NCBI RefSeq assembly: GCF_011764585.1
Contig: NZ_AP022853.1
Span: 2,339,501 to 2,403,500, forward strand
Origin: Sulfurimicrobium lacus
Lineage (GTDB): Bacteria; Pseudomonadota; Gammaproteobacteria; Burkholderiales; Sulfuricellaceae
Length of the DNA stretch: 64,000 bases
Direction: 5' to 3'
The notes beneath the pieces were generated by a model. The model had not been told where the DNA came from. It made no database searches and saw nothing but the letters and a program-made list of their open reading frames with translations. Every line of letters starts with the position of its first letter. The first letter of the stretch is position 1. This document shows positions 17,679 to 26,172 of the stretch, in pieces. The translations under genes and the position numbers were made by a program.

Positions 17679-18373
17679 GCCGCCTCCTCCATCGCTGTCT
17701 CAATCGCTGGCTCCAGCGCCTGACGCAAGGCCAGCATCGCCGCTTCGTCGCATGTGTCCGGGACGACGATCTGCCTTGCCTGGCCGTAAATCACCCAAGG
17801 GAGCAGATTCGCCGCCGGGTCAGCCACGGGCGTCAGCCACAGGCGGGACTCGTACTGTTCCACCAGTTCGGCGCACAGGTTGAGGTCAGTGTCGTCAGCG
17901 ATGTCCACCCCGAGCAGTGCCAGCTCAGCGCCGCGATCCAGCATCTGCCCCAGCCACCAGCCGGCGTCGGTGCCGCTGCGCGCGCCGTCGCTGGTCAGCA
18001 CTTCCCAGGCGGGTTTAACTTGGGAAGGCGTGATGCATTTGAAATCGGCATTGGAATACAAATCCAGCGACCAGCTGACCTCCACGCGTTGCGCGGGAAC
18101 CCACACCCCCACTTTACCGGGCCCGAACTCCCCTGCCAGAGCCTCGATCAGGCTGCCGTCCAGCAAGGCGGCCTCGCCCACCAGCACCCGCTGTGCGCCA
18201 CGTGCCAGCAGCTCGCGGACGCGTTCCCTGCCTCCGCTCCGTAGCACCACCGATACCTGGGCTAGATCATCGGGTAGGGTAGTGCAGTCAAAAAGAAAAA
18301 CGGGCTCGGCAAAAGGACCATCTTCTGAACCAGCCCAGCGGCAAAGCGTGATTTCGGGTGCGGAATCGTTCAT
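17675..18373 (-). CDS. HisA/HisF-like protein, function unknown
   Basis: A 232-residue protein with features of the HisA TIM barrel: LFDCTTL near 28, VVLRSGGRERVRELLARGAQRVLVGEAAL (HisA-like GG..R..L..G...V..G) and a later LLGVDIADD. No other histidine gene is nearby and the phosphate-binding ends look degenerate, so a role in histidine synthesis is unlikely. It overlaps neighbours by ATGA on both sides. The frame is open upstream to 18886 but that part is a shadow of other genes. Confidence 0.62.
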   Translation of the reverse strand: MNDSAPEITLCRWAGSEDGPFAEPVFLFDCTTLPDDLAQVSVVLRSGGRERVRELLARGAQRVLVGEAALLDGSLIEALAGEFGPGKVGVWVPAQRVEVSWSLDLYSNADFKCITPSQVKPAWEVLTSDGARSGTDAGWWLGQMLDRGAELALLGVDIADDTDLNLCAELVEQYESRLWLTPVADPAANLLPWVIYGQARQIVVPDTCDEAAMLALRQALEPAIETAMEEAA

Positions 18374-18771
18374 CAATTGATCACCTGGTATGCCAGTTTG
18401 TTGAAAACGAAGGGCTGCATGGGGCAGTCGGCCTCGTGCTCCAGCCCTTCCAGCAGCGGCCGCAGGGTGTGCAGGGTTTCCAGCACCGGCGCCACTTCCA
18501 GCCCCCGGTATACCGGCAGGAACCGCGCCAGCCGCGCCAAGCCATCTTCGGCGAGCAGCGCCGCGCCGTCCTGATTGTGGTTCTGGGTGAAATAGAACGC
18601 CAGCGCGGCGAATGCGAGGCCCTGCAGAAATTGCGCATCGGGGTCCTCGTGCCCGGCCGGCCGGGTCTGGATCTGGTAGTTCCAGCGCTCGCCCAGCCAG
18701 TCGTGGACAGCGCCGAAGTTGTTGGCGTTCCACAGCAGCTCCAGTTCGTCCCAGGCGAATTCGTGATTCAT
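18373..18771 (-). CDS. DUF309-like helical protein
   Basis: A 132-residue helical protein resembling DUF309, with LLWNANNFGAVHDWLGERW near 12 and FLQGLAFAALAFYF near 47 followed by GAALL. The family usually has an E-HE-x2-E-x2-W motif; here part of it is changed (AVHDWLGERW). It is coupled by ATGA overlap to the TorD-like gene upstream and the HisA-like gene downstream. Function in the operon is unknown. Confidence 0.6.
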   Translation of the reverse strand: MNHEFAWDELELLWNANNFGAVHDWLGERWNYQIQTRPAGHEDPDAQFLQGLAFAALAFYFTQNHNQDGAALLAEDGLARLARFLPVYRGLEVAPVLETLHTLRPLLEGLEHEADCPMQPFVFNKLAYQVIN

Positions 18772-19547
18772 GCGATGGCCCTTTTTTCGTCTTTGCCGTG
18801 CTCGCAGCCGCCGCACACCGGCTCGTTGGGATTGAACAGGACCTGGATTTCGCTTTTCGGCACCACTTCCCGGCCGCCGTCGACATCGTCCACCCGCACT
18901 TTCAGTAGCGCCAGCTCCGCCTCGGCAAAATCGCGCAACAGGCGGGCGATCTCGCGGTAGAAGGAGTGCTCCGTCACACGCTCCAGCAGCGTCGAGTAGC
19001 CGCGCACCCAGCGCCCCAGATGAATGGCCCAGAAACGTTTGATTTCCTTTTCCAGCGGCCCGGCGGCAGTTGCGTCGTCGCCCTCCAGCGCCTCCGCCAG
19101 CCGCTCCAGCAGGGCCGCGACGAAGGACAACTCGATCCCGAGTTGGTCCTCGAACACGGCGAAACGGCCCGGTTGCAGCTCGAAACCGCAACGCTGGTAG
19201 ATCGCCTTCACCTCGTGATAAGGCTCCTGTTGAAAACGCCCGGTGAGGCGCGACGACTCCACCGGCGGGCACCCGCCGGCGGTGGTAAAGAGGGTGGCAT
19301 ATTCGCAAGCCAAAACATCCTGAAGCTCGCCCAAGGGAACATCGGTAAAGTCCGCGTCGAAATGCAAGCCGAGTTCGGCCAGTTCAGCCAGCGCCTGCGG
19401 CGCACGCAGGGCGGCCAGGTAAGCGCCGCCCGGCTCCTCGACGAATGCGCCCGCCAGTAACTGGTAGTAACCGGCGCGGGCGCGCAATTCCAGAGGGGAT
19501 AGGCTGTCTTCCATGTGTTCAATTAAGACTGCGTTCTGATTCTGCAT
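18768..19547 (-). CDS. TorD-family molybdoenzyme chaperone
   Basis: A 259-residue all-helical chaperone of the TorD/DmsD type, with CEYATLFTTAGGCPPVESS near 92 and EDQLGIELSFVAALLERLA near 143. It ends in a CGGCEHGKDEK segment. It should act on the TAT-exported catalytic subunit encoded at 20815-23460. It is a different branch from the chaperone at 2774-3649. A terminator-like hairpin lies just upstream. Confidence 0.85.
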   Translation of the reverse strand: MQNQNAVLIEHMEDSLSPLELRARAGYYQLLAGAFVEEPGGAYLAALRAPQALAELAELGLHFDADFTDVPLGELQDVLACEYATLFTTAGGCPPVESSRLTGRFQQEPYHEVKAIYQRCGFELQPGRFAVFEDQLGIELSFVAALLERLAEALEGDDATAAGPLEKEIKRFWAIHLGRWVRGYSTLLERVTEHSFYREIARLLRDFAEAELALLKVRVDDVDGGREVVPKSEIQVLFNPNEPVCGGCEHGKDEKRAIA

Positions 19548-19559
19548 GGTGATCCTCTC

Positions 19560-19602
19560 AAAAAATCCCGGTCAAGAAAAACGATGAACTTCATGACCGG
19601 GA
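19560..19602 (-). terminator. intrinsic terminator or attenuator inside operon
   Basis: On the minus strand a 9-bp stem (TCCCGGTCA paired with TGACCGGGA) with a 19-nt loop is followed directly by six T. It lies between the porin gene and the TorD gene, so it probably reduces expression of the downstream genes relative to the enzyme and porin. Confidence 0.7.
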
Positions 19603-19628
19603 CACTCCGCACGGTTGAAGGTTGTCGC

Positions 19629-20717
19629 TCAGCGTGGCCAGAGGCCCACGTCGAACTTGTAAACCACGCCGACCGAGATCGCCGAGGGGCTACCTGCTAT
19701 TCCTGGCACGCCCTGGTCTCCATGGCCCCAATCAAACGCGCTGTAAGACGCGCCCGTGTCGTTCCTGGTCTTGGCATAGGCGACATAAAGCGTAGTGCTC
19801 TTGTCCCAAGCATGGTCATAGCCCACCGCCCACTGCTTGGCGCCACTGTCAGGCGTGTTGTTCAGGTTACCCGCGCTGGCATACTGCACCTTGACCGTCC
19901 CGCTGCTCCCCACTTTTGCAGCAGCGCCCAGCGTGTACTTGTTGCGGTCTGCGTTCGACACGCCCCCGATGGCAGTTTCCCGCTGCCAGCCCCCACCCAC
20001 ATTGAACGCGCCGAAATCGTAGCTCGCCGTAATGGCGTCGGTTTTGTGGTCGGGTGTGCCCGCCACTCCTGAGCCGAAGTTACCGTAGGCAGCCCCCAGC
20101 TTGAGCCCACCTTTCACGTAGTCGCCCTTGGCGATGTAGGATTTGGCGTTGGTGCCGCCCTGGTTCGGCACATAGGTCAACCCGAGGGAAAAGCCGCCAA
20201 AGTCGGGCGTGCGGTAGTACGCGGCATGATCAGCGCGGCCCGGCAGGCCGTCGCCGCCGCAGATGTTGCCCAAATCACCCACTTGATCGCCAAACAGGTT
20301 GTAGTCGTAGAGCCACTGGTTTAATGCAGGCAGACGGCCCAGCATAACAGTGCCAAAGCCGCCCTTCAACCCGACGAACGAGTCGCGGGCACGGGTGAAA
20401 ATCTGCCCGTTGGAGTTGGCGCCGCCGTTGCCGTCACCTGTGCCATTGCCGGTGAGATCCACGCCTGATTCGTATTGGAAAAGAACGGCGAGTCCATTGC
20501 CTAGGTCATGACTGCCCTTGAAACCGAGACGAGATGAGTTGCTGTGAAGGTAGTCGCTTGAGCTGGAGCCATTGTTAATGCTGTCAGCGGACATGTGGCC
20601 GACACCGTAGACCGACAGATCCAGCGCCCATACGGGCGTGCCAAGTGTCGCGCCCACTGCCATTGCAACGACCAGTTGCTTCATACCCAAAACTTGAGTT
20701 TTTTTGATACCGGACAT
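19629..20717 (-). CDS. gram-negative outer-membrane porin
   Basis: A 362-residue general porin of the betaproteobacterial type (Porin_4): signal peptide ending VWA-L, then LDLSVYGVGHMSAD, NSSRLGFKGSHDLGNG and alternating beta strands. ATG 20717 follows GGGAGAG. The last strand VGVVYKF is followed by DVGLWPR, so the usual terminal Phe is not the last residue. Lying between the catalytic subunit and its chaperone, it may admit the enzyme's substrate to the periplasm. Confidence 0.9.
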   Translation of the reverse strand: MSGIKKTQVLGMKQLVVAMAVGATLGTPVWALDLSVYGVGHMSADSINNGSSSSDYLHSNSSRLGFKGSHDLGNGLAVLFQYESGVDLTGNGTGDGNGGANSNGQIFTRARDSFVGLKGGFGTVMLGRLPALNQWLYDYNLFGDQVGDLGNICGGDGLPGRADHAAYYRTPDFGGFSLGLTYVPNQGGTNAKSYIAKGDYVKGGLKLGAAYGNFGSGVAGTPDHKTDAITASYDFGAFNVGGGWQRETAIGGVSNADRNKYTLGAAAKVGSSGTVKVQYASAGNLNNTPDSGAKQWAVGYDHAWDKSTTLYVAYAKTRNDTGASYSAFDWGHGDQGVPGIAGSPSAISVGVVYKFDVGLWPR

Positions 20718-20814
20718 AATTTCTCTCCCATTCCGTTTAGCTAAAAACAATCCCGTGGCATATCAATGGGCTAGGGTTTTCTATTCCCGATCCCTCAACC
20801 CAAGCTACAAAACC

Positions 20815-23460
20815 TCAATGGCCGCCGCCCTCCTTGTGCCTGACGCTCTCCGGTCCGCCCCAGGAGGCCATCTCCGGATGCATCTTGCGGTGCAGGTCGC
20901 CGGTGTAGGCGTAGCGCATGGTTTCCTTGTAGGCTTCCACGTGCTTGTCCCATGATGCCTGGACGTCGCCGTACTTGTCGTTGGGTCCGGCCTTGGTCAC
21001 CTTGACCACGGTGTCGAACCATCCCTGGGAGCCGCCGATGGGGTCGACCACTACCGGAATGATCTGGTTGGGGTGGACGCCCTTGTCCTCCCACCACACG
21101 TTGTTCAGGTCCGGGTCGTCCTGCGCGCCCCAGGCGCCACCCTTCTCGCTCTTCAGCTTGAGCTGGGCCAGCCTGCCATAGGCCCAGTGTCCGAATGCCG
21201 TCGGTATGGCCACCACCTTGGGATGAATGCCCTCGAACACATAGGCCTTGGTGACCATGTGGCCGACCTTGCTTTCCACCCGCACCAGGTCGCCGGTTTT
21301 TATGCCCAGCTTCTTGCCGGTCTCGGTGTTCATCCACACCGGATTGCTGTGCATGATCTCGGCCAGCCACTTCACCGCCGCGGTGCGCGACTGCTTGTGG
21401 ACGTTGATCTTGTAGGTGGTGAGGATCATTTCGTCGTCCTTCATCTCCTTGTGCCAGGGGATCTGCTTGAAGGTCGGCATGGGGTTGAAGCCAAAATCCG
21501 CCCACTCGTCCACGCGCACGTTGATGATCCGATTCTTGGTCGGGAAGCCGGCGTAGTTCTTGCCCTTGCGCTGGACGCCGATGGTCTTGCCGTTTTTCAC
21601 GATGGCGCCGCCCTTCTCGACCACCGCGCCGGTCATGTCGGCGGAAGACAGTTCCTTCTTGTGCAGGCCGTATTCGGGCTGGATTTCGCGCCCGGTCTTG
21701 TCCACGATCTTGCCGGTGCCCGGGTCGAGCTTGCCGTAAATCGGGAACACGCCGTGCTTTTTGAGGAAATCCAGGCCGCCCACTTCCTTCAACCCCGGCA
21801 CATTGTCGAAGTGCTGGCGCATGTAGTCCTCGCCGTCCTTGAAGTTCCAGTACTGCTTCATGCCGCGTTTGCCGTCCGGGTCCAGCTTGTGAATGATGTC
21901 GCGCATCATGATGCGGTTCTCGCGCGATTCGCCGAGCGACTTGATCACCGGCTGGCGAATGCCCAGCCACGGCCACAGGGAATTGGGCATGGACTCCGGC
22001 TCCCAGCGCTCGAGATAGGGGCAGTCGGGCAGGATGATGTCGGCCAGCGCCGTTTCCTCGCCCATGAAAGGGCTCATGGAAACGTAGAACGGAATCAGTT
22101 TCTCGTCACGGTACAGCTTGCCCCACACCGCGTCCGACCCCGGGTTGGTGTACACCGCGTTGTCCTGGTAGGAGAAATAGACGTTGATCTTCTGCTTGCC
22201 CTCGGCAATCCAGAACGGCGTGAGGTGGCTCACCTTGTGGTGAGCCAGGGGGTAATCCGGATGGTCGGCGATCCAGGAGTGCTTGGCAGGCTTGGGCGGT
22301 TCCGGCTGAGGTTGCGGCCAGCCCATGCCGCGCGGCATGCAGTAGCCGCCGCGCACCTCGATATTGCCGGTCATGATCGGCAGCATCATGGTGGCTTTCT
22401 CGTTATAGGAGCCATACAGGTGCTTGGCCGGGCCGCGGTAGGTGTAAGTCGTCGCGGGCTTGGTGGTGGCGAACTCGCGCGCGATGCGCTCGATCGTTTC
22501 CACCGGCACGCCAGACAGCTTGGAGGCCCATTCCGGCGTGAATTGCTGGTAATGCGCCTTCAGTTCCGCCACCGTGACATTGGTCCAGGTTTCGATGAAA
22601 TCGCTGTCCTGCAGGTCGTCACGCAGGATGACGTGCCCAAGGGCGAGCGCCACCGCCCCGTCGGTGCCGGGAAACACCGGGATCCACTCGTCCGAGCGGC
22701 CGGCTGTGTTGGACAGCCGCACGTCGAAAGTGACGAGTTTGGCCTTGTTGTCGGCCATGCCGTCGGCCAGGCGCTGCGAGTACGGGTTGTGGAAATAGGC
22801 CGCTTCCATGAGATTGGAACCGAAGTTGAGGATGTATTTGGCGTTGGCGAAGTCCGGAGTTTCGATGTCCGGTCCCCAGGTGGGCTCCATGCCGATCTTC
22901 TTGGAGGACTCGCACACCGAAGTGTGGTTCATGACGGTAGCCGAGCCCAGGGTATTCATGAAACGGTCGATGACGCCGCCGGAGCGGTTGCGACCGTACT
23001 TCAGCATGATGGTGTTGGGGTCTTCCTTGAGCGCCGCATCCAGCTTCTGCGCAATCTCGGTCAGCGCCTCGTCCCAGGTGATGCGCTTCCACTTGCCCTC
23101 GCCGCGTTTACCGACGCGCTTCAGCGGGTAGAGGATGCGGTCCGGGTCATAGCTGTACCACATACCAGAATTACCCTTGGCGCACAGCCGGCCGCGCGTG
23201 GAGACGTGCTCCGGGTTGCCTTCCAGCTTGACGATGCGGCCGTTCTCCACGTAAGCCATGGCACCGTCCTGGATGTTGCAGACGTGGCAAGTAATGGGGA
23301 TCGCCTTGCGTTCGGTGTAATTCACCGGGCTGAAATCCTTGCCGCCCAATTCAACTTCCATTGCCTTGAGCAACTTGGGTGAAGCCGCCGCCGCGGCCGT
23401 GGTAGCGGCGCTGGCCTGGAGGAAGGTGCGGCGCGAAATCTTGAAATTCAACATGTCCAT
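20815..23460 (-). CDS. DMSO-reductase-family molybdoenzyme, unknown substrate
   Basis: Catalytic subunit, 881 residues, with TAT signal SRRTFLQA (9-16). The N-terminal cluster motif is C-x2-C-x3-D-x27-C: Cys58, Cys61, Asp65, Cys93, so the third Cys is replaced by Asp. Cys183 in HTSVCES is the probable Mo ligand, which places it with PsrA/PhsA/TtrA/Arr/Arx-type enzymes. The position of GRGWG in ArxA reads GRNRSG here (156-161), so it is not a second ArxA. Expected periplasmic. Substrate might be a sulfur, selenium, arsenic or antimony compound; none can be proven from the sequence. Confidence 0.88.
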   Translation of the reverse strand: MDMLNFKISRRTFLQASAATTAAAAASPKLLKAMEVELGGKDFSPVNYTERKAIPITCHVCNIQDGAMAYVENGRIVKLEGNPEHVSTRGRLCAKGNSGMWYSYDPDRILYPLKRVGKRGEGKWKRITWDEALTEIAQKLDAALKEDPNTIMLKYGRNRSGGVIDRFMNTLGSATVMNHTSVCESSKKIGMEPTWGPDIETPDFANAKYILNFGSNLMEAAYFHNPYSQRLADGMADNKAKLVTFDVRLSNTAGRSDEWIPVFPGTDGAVALALGHVILRDDLQDSDFIETWTNVTVAELKAHYQQFTPEWASKLSGVPVETIERIAREFATTKPATTYTYRGPAKHLYGSYNEKATMMLPIMTGNIEVRGGYCMPRGMGWPQPQPEPPKPAKHSWIADHPDYPLAHHKVSHLTPFWIAEGKQKINVYFSYQDNAVYTNPGSDAVWGKLYRDEKLIPFYVSMSPFMGEETALADIILPDCPYLERWEPESMPNSLWPWLGIRQPVIKSLGESRENRIMMRDIIHKLDPDGKRGMKQYWNFKDGEDYMRQHFDNVPGLKEVGGLDFLKKHGVFPIYGKLDPGTGKIVDKTGREIQPEYGLHKKELSSADMTGAVVEKGGAIVKNGKTIGVQRKGKNYAGFPTKNRIINVRVDEWADFGFNPMPTFKQIPWHKEMKDDEMILTTYKINVHKQSRTAAVKWLAEIMHSNPVWMNTETGKKLGIKTGDLVRVESKVGHMVTKAYVFEGIHPKVVAIPTAFGHWAYGRLAQLKLKSEKGGAWGAQDDPDLNNVWWEDKGVHPNQIIPVVVDPIGGSQGWFDTVVKVTKAGPNDKYGDVQASWDKHVEAYKETMRYAYTGDLHRKMHPEMASWGGPESVRHKEGGGH

Positions 23461-23478
23461 TTTCTGGTTTCCTCGTTC

Positions 23479-24336
23479 TTAGAAATAGGTCTGCACGATC
23501 TGGCCGCCGACCAGGATCGAGTAGCGCAAGGCCATGCCACCCACCAGCAACAGCAGGGCGGCAAGCATCACACCCCCCTGCTGGCGCCCGAACGGCGCGA
23601 GCAGGAGCAGGATGGGCGCGGCGGTGCCGAGCAGGATGCCGACCCCGATGAAGATGCCGCCCAGTGCGCCGCTGGTCATGAACATGAAAGTCAGTTCCTG
23701 GCCGGTGCCGCCATAGGCGGTGGTACCCAGCAGCGAGATGAGCATGGCGGCCACCGCGCCGGCAGACCACAGCATGAAGCGACGCAGCATGACGAGCAGT
23801 TTTTCATTCGTCCCAGCCAGGAAAGACGCCACCGCAGCTCCGGATACCAGCGACAGGGCGACAAACAGGATCGGCATCAGCGGCGTGTTCCACACCGGGC
23901 GATTCTGGTGCACGGTGAGGTCGAAGCCGGTGTAGATCGGCAGGCCCAAAGCCAGCAGCGAACCCAGCACCGCCAGCTTGCGGCTCAAGCCTTCGTCGTT
24001 CTTGCGCATCATGAAGAAGTAAGCCACCGACACCGCGCCGAACGAGAGCAGGTTGAGCCCGCCCCAGGCCAATGGCGAGGTGAAGTTGAGGTAGGCCGGA
24101 TTCATGATATTCAGGAAACGCGCCGGTTTCGACAGGTCACCGATCAGCAGCAAGCCGCTCACCGCCAGCAGCACGAACGAGAGATAGAATGCGCTGGAAC
24201 GCAGGGTCTTGAATTCCTCGCGGTACCAGGACAGCGTGGACATGAAGAACAGCGCCGCCGAAATGCCGATGGTGAAGAAGTAAATCGAATAGGTACTCGA
24301 CCACGGCATGTGATGGAAAATATTGAAGTCACCCAT
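23479..24336 (-). CDS. NrfD/PsrC-type membrane subunit
   Basis: A 285-residue membrane protein with about eight helices and the NrfD-like signature LLIGDLSKPARFLNIMNP. It should connect the periplasmic enzyme with quinones. It lies 18 nt before the catalytic gene and 9 nt after the Fe-S subunit gene, giving order B-C-A, unlike A-B-C in the arx operon. It is shorter than ArxC. Confidence 0.88.
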   Translation of the reverse strand: MGDFNIFHHMPWSSTYSIYFFTIGISAALFFMSTLSWYREEFKTLRSSAFYLSFVLLAVSGLLLIGDLSKPARFLNIMNPAYLNFTSPLAWGGLNLLSFGAVSVAYFFMMRKNDEGLSRKLAVLGSLLALGLPIYTGFDLTVHQNRPVWNTPLMPILFVALSLVSGAAVASFLAGTNEKLLVMLRRFMLWSAGAVAAMLISLLGTTAYGGTGQELTFMFMTSGALGGIFIGVGILLGTAAPILLLLAPFGRQQGGVMLAALLLLVGGMALRYSILVGGQIVQTYF

Positions 24337-24345
24337 GATTCGCTC

Positions 24346-25053
24346 CTATCCCTGATGATTCTTGTTGAACGCCTGACGGTCCTGCTCCAGGACGTCCAGC
24401 GGGTTGTAAACGGCGCGGCCAAACTCAGAATTGTTACGATCCAGGCCGATGTAGAACACATGCGGCTTGGTCCCTTCCTCGGGACGCAGCACCTGGGTCG
24501 GCAGGGTGGACACCAGCCGCGCGACCTCGCTGGCGGGATCGTTGAGGTCGCCGAAAATGCGCGCGCGACCGATGCAGGTCACCACGCAGGCCGGTGCCAG
24601 ACCCTGTGTTACCCGGTGGTGACAGAAGGTGCACTTGTCCACCACGCTGGTAATGTCGGTATAGGTGCGGCTCTTGGGCAGCATGAAACGGGCGTTGTAG
24701 GGACAGGACGCCATGCAGGCCTTGCAGCCGATGCAGCGGTCGTAGTGCTGAAGCACGAAGCCGCCGTCTTCCACCTTGTAGGTGGCCCCAACCGGACAGG
24801 CACGCACACATGGCGGATCGTCACAGTGGTTGCACAGGCGCGGCATGAAATGCTTGCGCACGTTGGGATAGATGCCCACCACCTTGTAGGGCACCCAGGT
24901 TCTAAAAACGCCCACCGGGACATCGAACTCCGCCTTGCACGCGGTCATACAGCCGTCGCAGCCGATACAGCGACGCAGGTCGATCACCATGGCGTAGCGC
25001 CTCTTGCCTGGCACGCCGCGGGTTTCGATGGAAGACAAGCGCAATTCGCTCAT
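24346..25053 (-). CDS. four-cluster ferredoxin subunit (PsrB/TtrB-like)
   Basis: A 235-residue Fe-S subunit with CIGCDGCMTACKAE, CNHCDDPPCVRACPVG, CIGCKACMASCPYN, and CTFCHHR plus CVVTCIGRA, enough for four [4Fe-4S] clusters. ATG 25053 follows GGAGGAG; the upstream extension to 25161 is not protein-like. It is the first gene of the second operon. The predicted sigma-54 start lies about 95 nt upstream. Confidence 0.9.
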   Translation of the reverse strand: MSELRLSSIETRGVPGKRRYAMVIDLRRCIGCDGCMTACKAEFDVPVGVFRTWVPYKVVGIYPNVRKHFMPRLCNHCDDPPCVRACPVGATYKVEDGGFVLQHYDRCIGCKACMASCPYNARFMLPKSRTYTDITSVVDKCTFCHHRVTQGLAPACVVTCIGRARIFGDLNDPASEVARLVSTLPTQVLRPEEGTKPHVFYIGLDRNNSEFGRAVYNPLDVLEQDRQAFNKNHQG

Positions 25054-25157
25054 GGTTTTTGGTCTCCTCCTAGATTCCATTCCGGCCCGCCTTGATGCAC
25101 TCATCGCCACTGGCGGGCAGCCATAACCCCACATTCTTTGTGGTTGCCTTTCCATGA

Positions 25158-25172
25158 GCACTTCCCGTGCCA
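25158..25172 (-). promoter_or_regulatory. sigma-54 promoter of second molybdoenzyme operon
   Basis: On the minus strand TGGCACGGGAAGTGC: the -24 element TGGCACG is exact, GG and GC are 10 nt apart, and the -12 element is GTGC rather than TTGC. It faces the 25053 gene, giving a leader of about 95 nt. Confidence 0.75.
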
Positions 25173-25225
25173 GACAACATCACTTTGTTTATTAATGATA
25201 TTTAATCCAATGGCACGAAAAGTCA

Positions 25226-25271
25226 TTACCTTTCGGTTACAACTAGCGATTTGTGTATTACCATTTGGTAA
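25226..25271. promoter_or_regulatory. paired palindromic operators TTACC-N4-GGTAA
   Basis: TTACC-TTTC-GGTTA at 25226-25239 and TTACC-ATTT-GGTAA at 25258-25271. Their starts are 32 bp apart, about three helical turns. They sit about 55-115 bp upstream of the sigma-54 promoter, a usual place for NtrC-type enhancer sites. Related sites occur at 9897-9941. Confidence 0.62.
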
Positions 25272-25311
25272 ACATCGGCAGCCGTATCCAAATCCAGATG
25301 AGGAATGAAAC

Positions 25312-26172
25312 ATGTCGAGGAGGAAATTTTGCGCAACACTGGCCGTGTGTGCGCTGGCACCCAAGGCATTCGCCGCCGGGATGCCCGCCGAGCGGCCCAC
25401 GCTGCGCATCGGCCTTACCCCCGTTTTTCTCGACGATGAGGCCATTTTCCTGGAGGCCTGGCGTGTTTACCTGACCAAGAAGCTGCAACGTCCGGTGGTT
25501 TTCGTGCAGCGCGGCAGCTACCGTGAAATCGTCGAACTGCTGGGCAAAAACCAGCTCGACGCGGCGTGGCTTTGCGGTTTTCCTTTCGTGCGCCACGAAC
25601 AACTACTCAAGCTCCTGGCCGTACCGCTGTTCCAGGGCAAGCCACTCTACCGCTCCTATCTCATTGTCCCTGCCGACGACACGCGCACCAGAACCTTGCT
25701 CGATTTGCGCGGCAAGTCATTCGCCTATTCCGACCCGGATTCGAACTCCGGTTTTCTCTATACCCAGTTCAGCTTGGCGCAGATCAGGGAACGCTCGGAT
25801 GTCTTCTTTTCCCGCACTTTCTACACCTGGGCACACCGCAAGGTAGTGGACGCCGTCGCGGTAAAAATGGCGCAGGGTGGCGCGGTTGACGGCTATGTGT
25901 GGGAAACCTTGCGCCACTCCCATCCGGAACTCACAGCCAGAACTCGCGTAGTGGAGCAATCTCCCGAATTCGGCTTTCCGCCCTTTGTCGCCCGGAAATC
26001 ACTGCCCGAAACTGATTTCGCAGCGTTGCGGCAGGTCCTGATCGCCATGCGCGACGACGTGGAAGGCAATAAATTGCTGGCCCAGCTCAATCTGGATGGC
26101 TTCGTGCCGGGTGATCGCAAGTTATTTGACGGTATCGCGCGCATGTCTGAGAAGGTGGAACACCGCCCATGA
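25312..26172 (+). CDS. periplasmic PhnD-like sensor protein, ArxX paralogue
   Basis: A 286-residue binding protein with an N-terminal export signal (MSRRKFCATLAVCAL, cleavage near AFAA). It keeps WLCGFPFV with Cys88 aligned to Cys82 of ArxX, plus YRSYLIVP and FGFPPFVARK. It should report the ligand of this module to the kinase next to it; the ligand could differ from arsenite. Its stop overlaps the kinase start by ATGA. Confidence 0.82.
   Translation: MSRRKFCATLAVCALAPKAFAAGMPAERPTLRIGLTPVFLDDEAIFLEAWRVYLTKKLQRPVVFVQRGSYREIVELLGKNQLDAAWLCGFPFVRHEQLLKLLAVPLFQGKPLYRSYLIVPADDTRTRTLLDLRGKSFAYSDPDSNSGFLYTQFSLAQIRERSDVFFSRTFYTWAHRKVVDAVAVKMAQGGAVDGYVWETLRHSHPELTARTRVVEQSPEFGFPPFVARKSLPETDFAALRQVLIAMRDDVEGNKLLAQLNLDGFVPGDRKLFDGIARMSEKVEHRP

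Noticed and set aside
21073-23382. 769-codon plus-strand frame
   Set aside because: Antisense shadow of the second catalytic subunit, whose motifs are clear on the minus strand.
25212-25228. Plus-strand TGGCACG as a sigma-54 promoter for the sensor operon
   Set aside because: The -12 position 10 nt after GG reads CA, not GC, so the site is incomplete.
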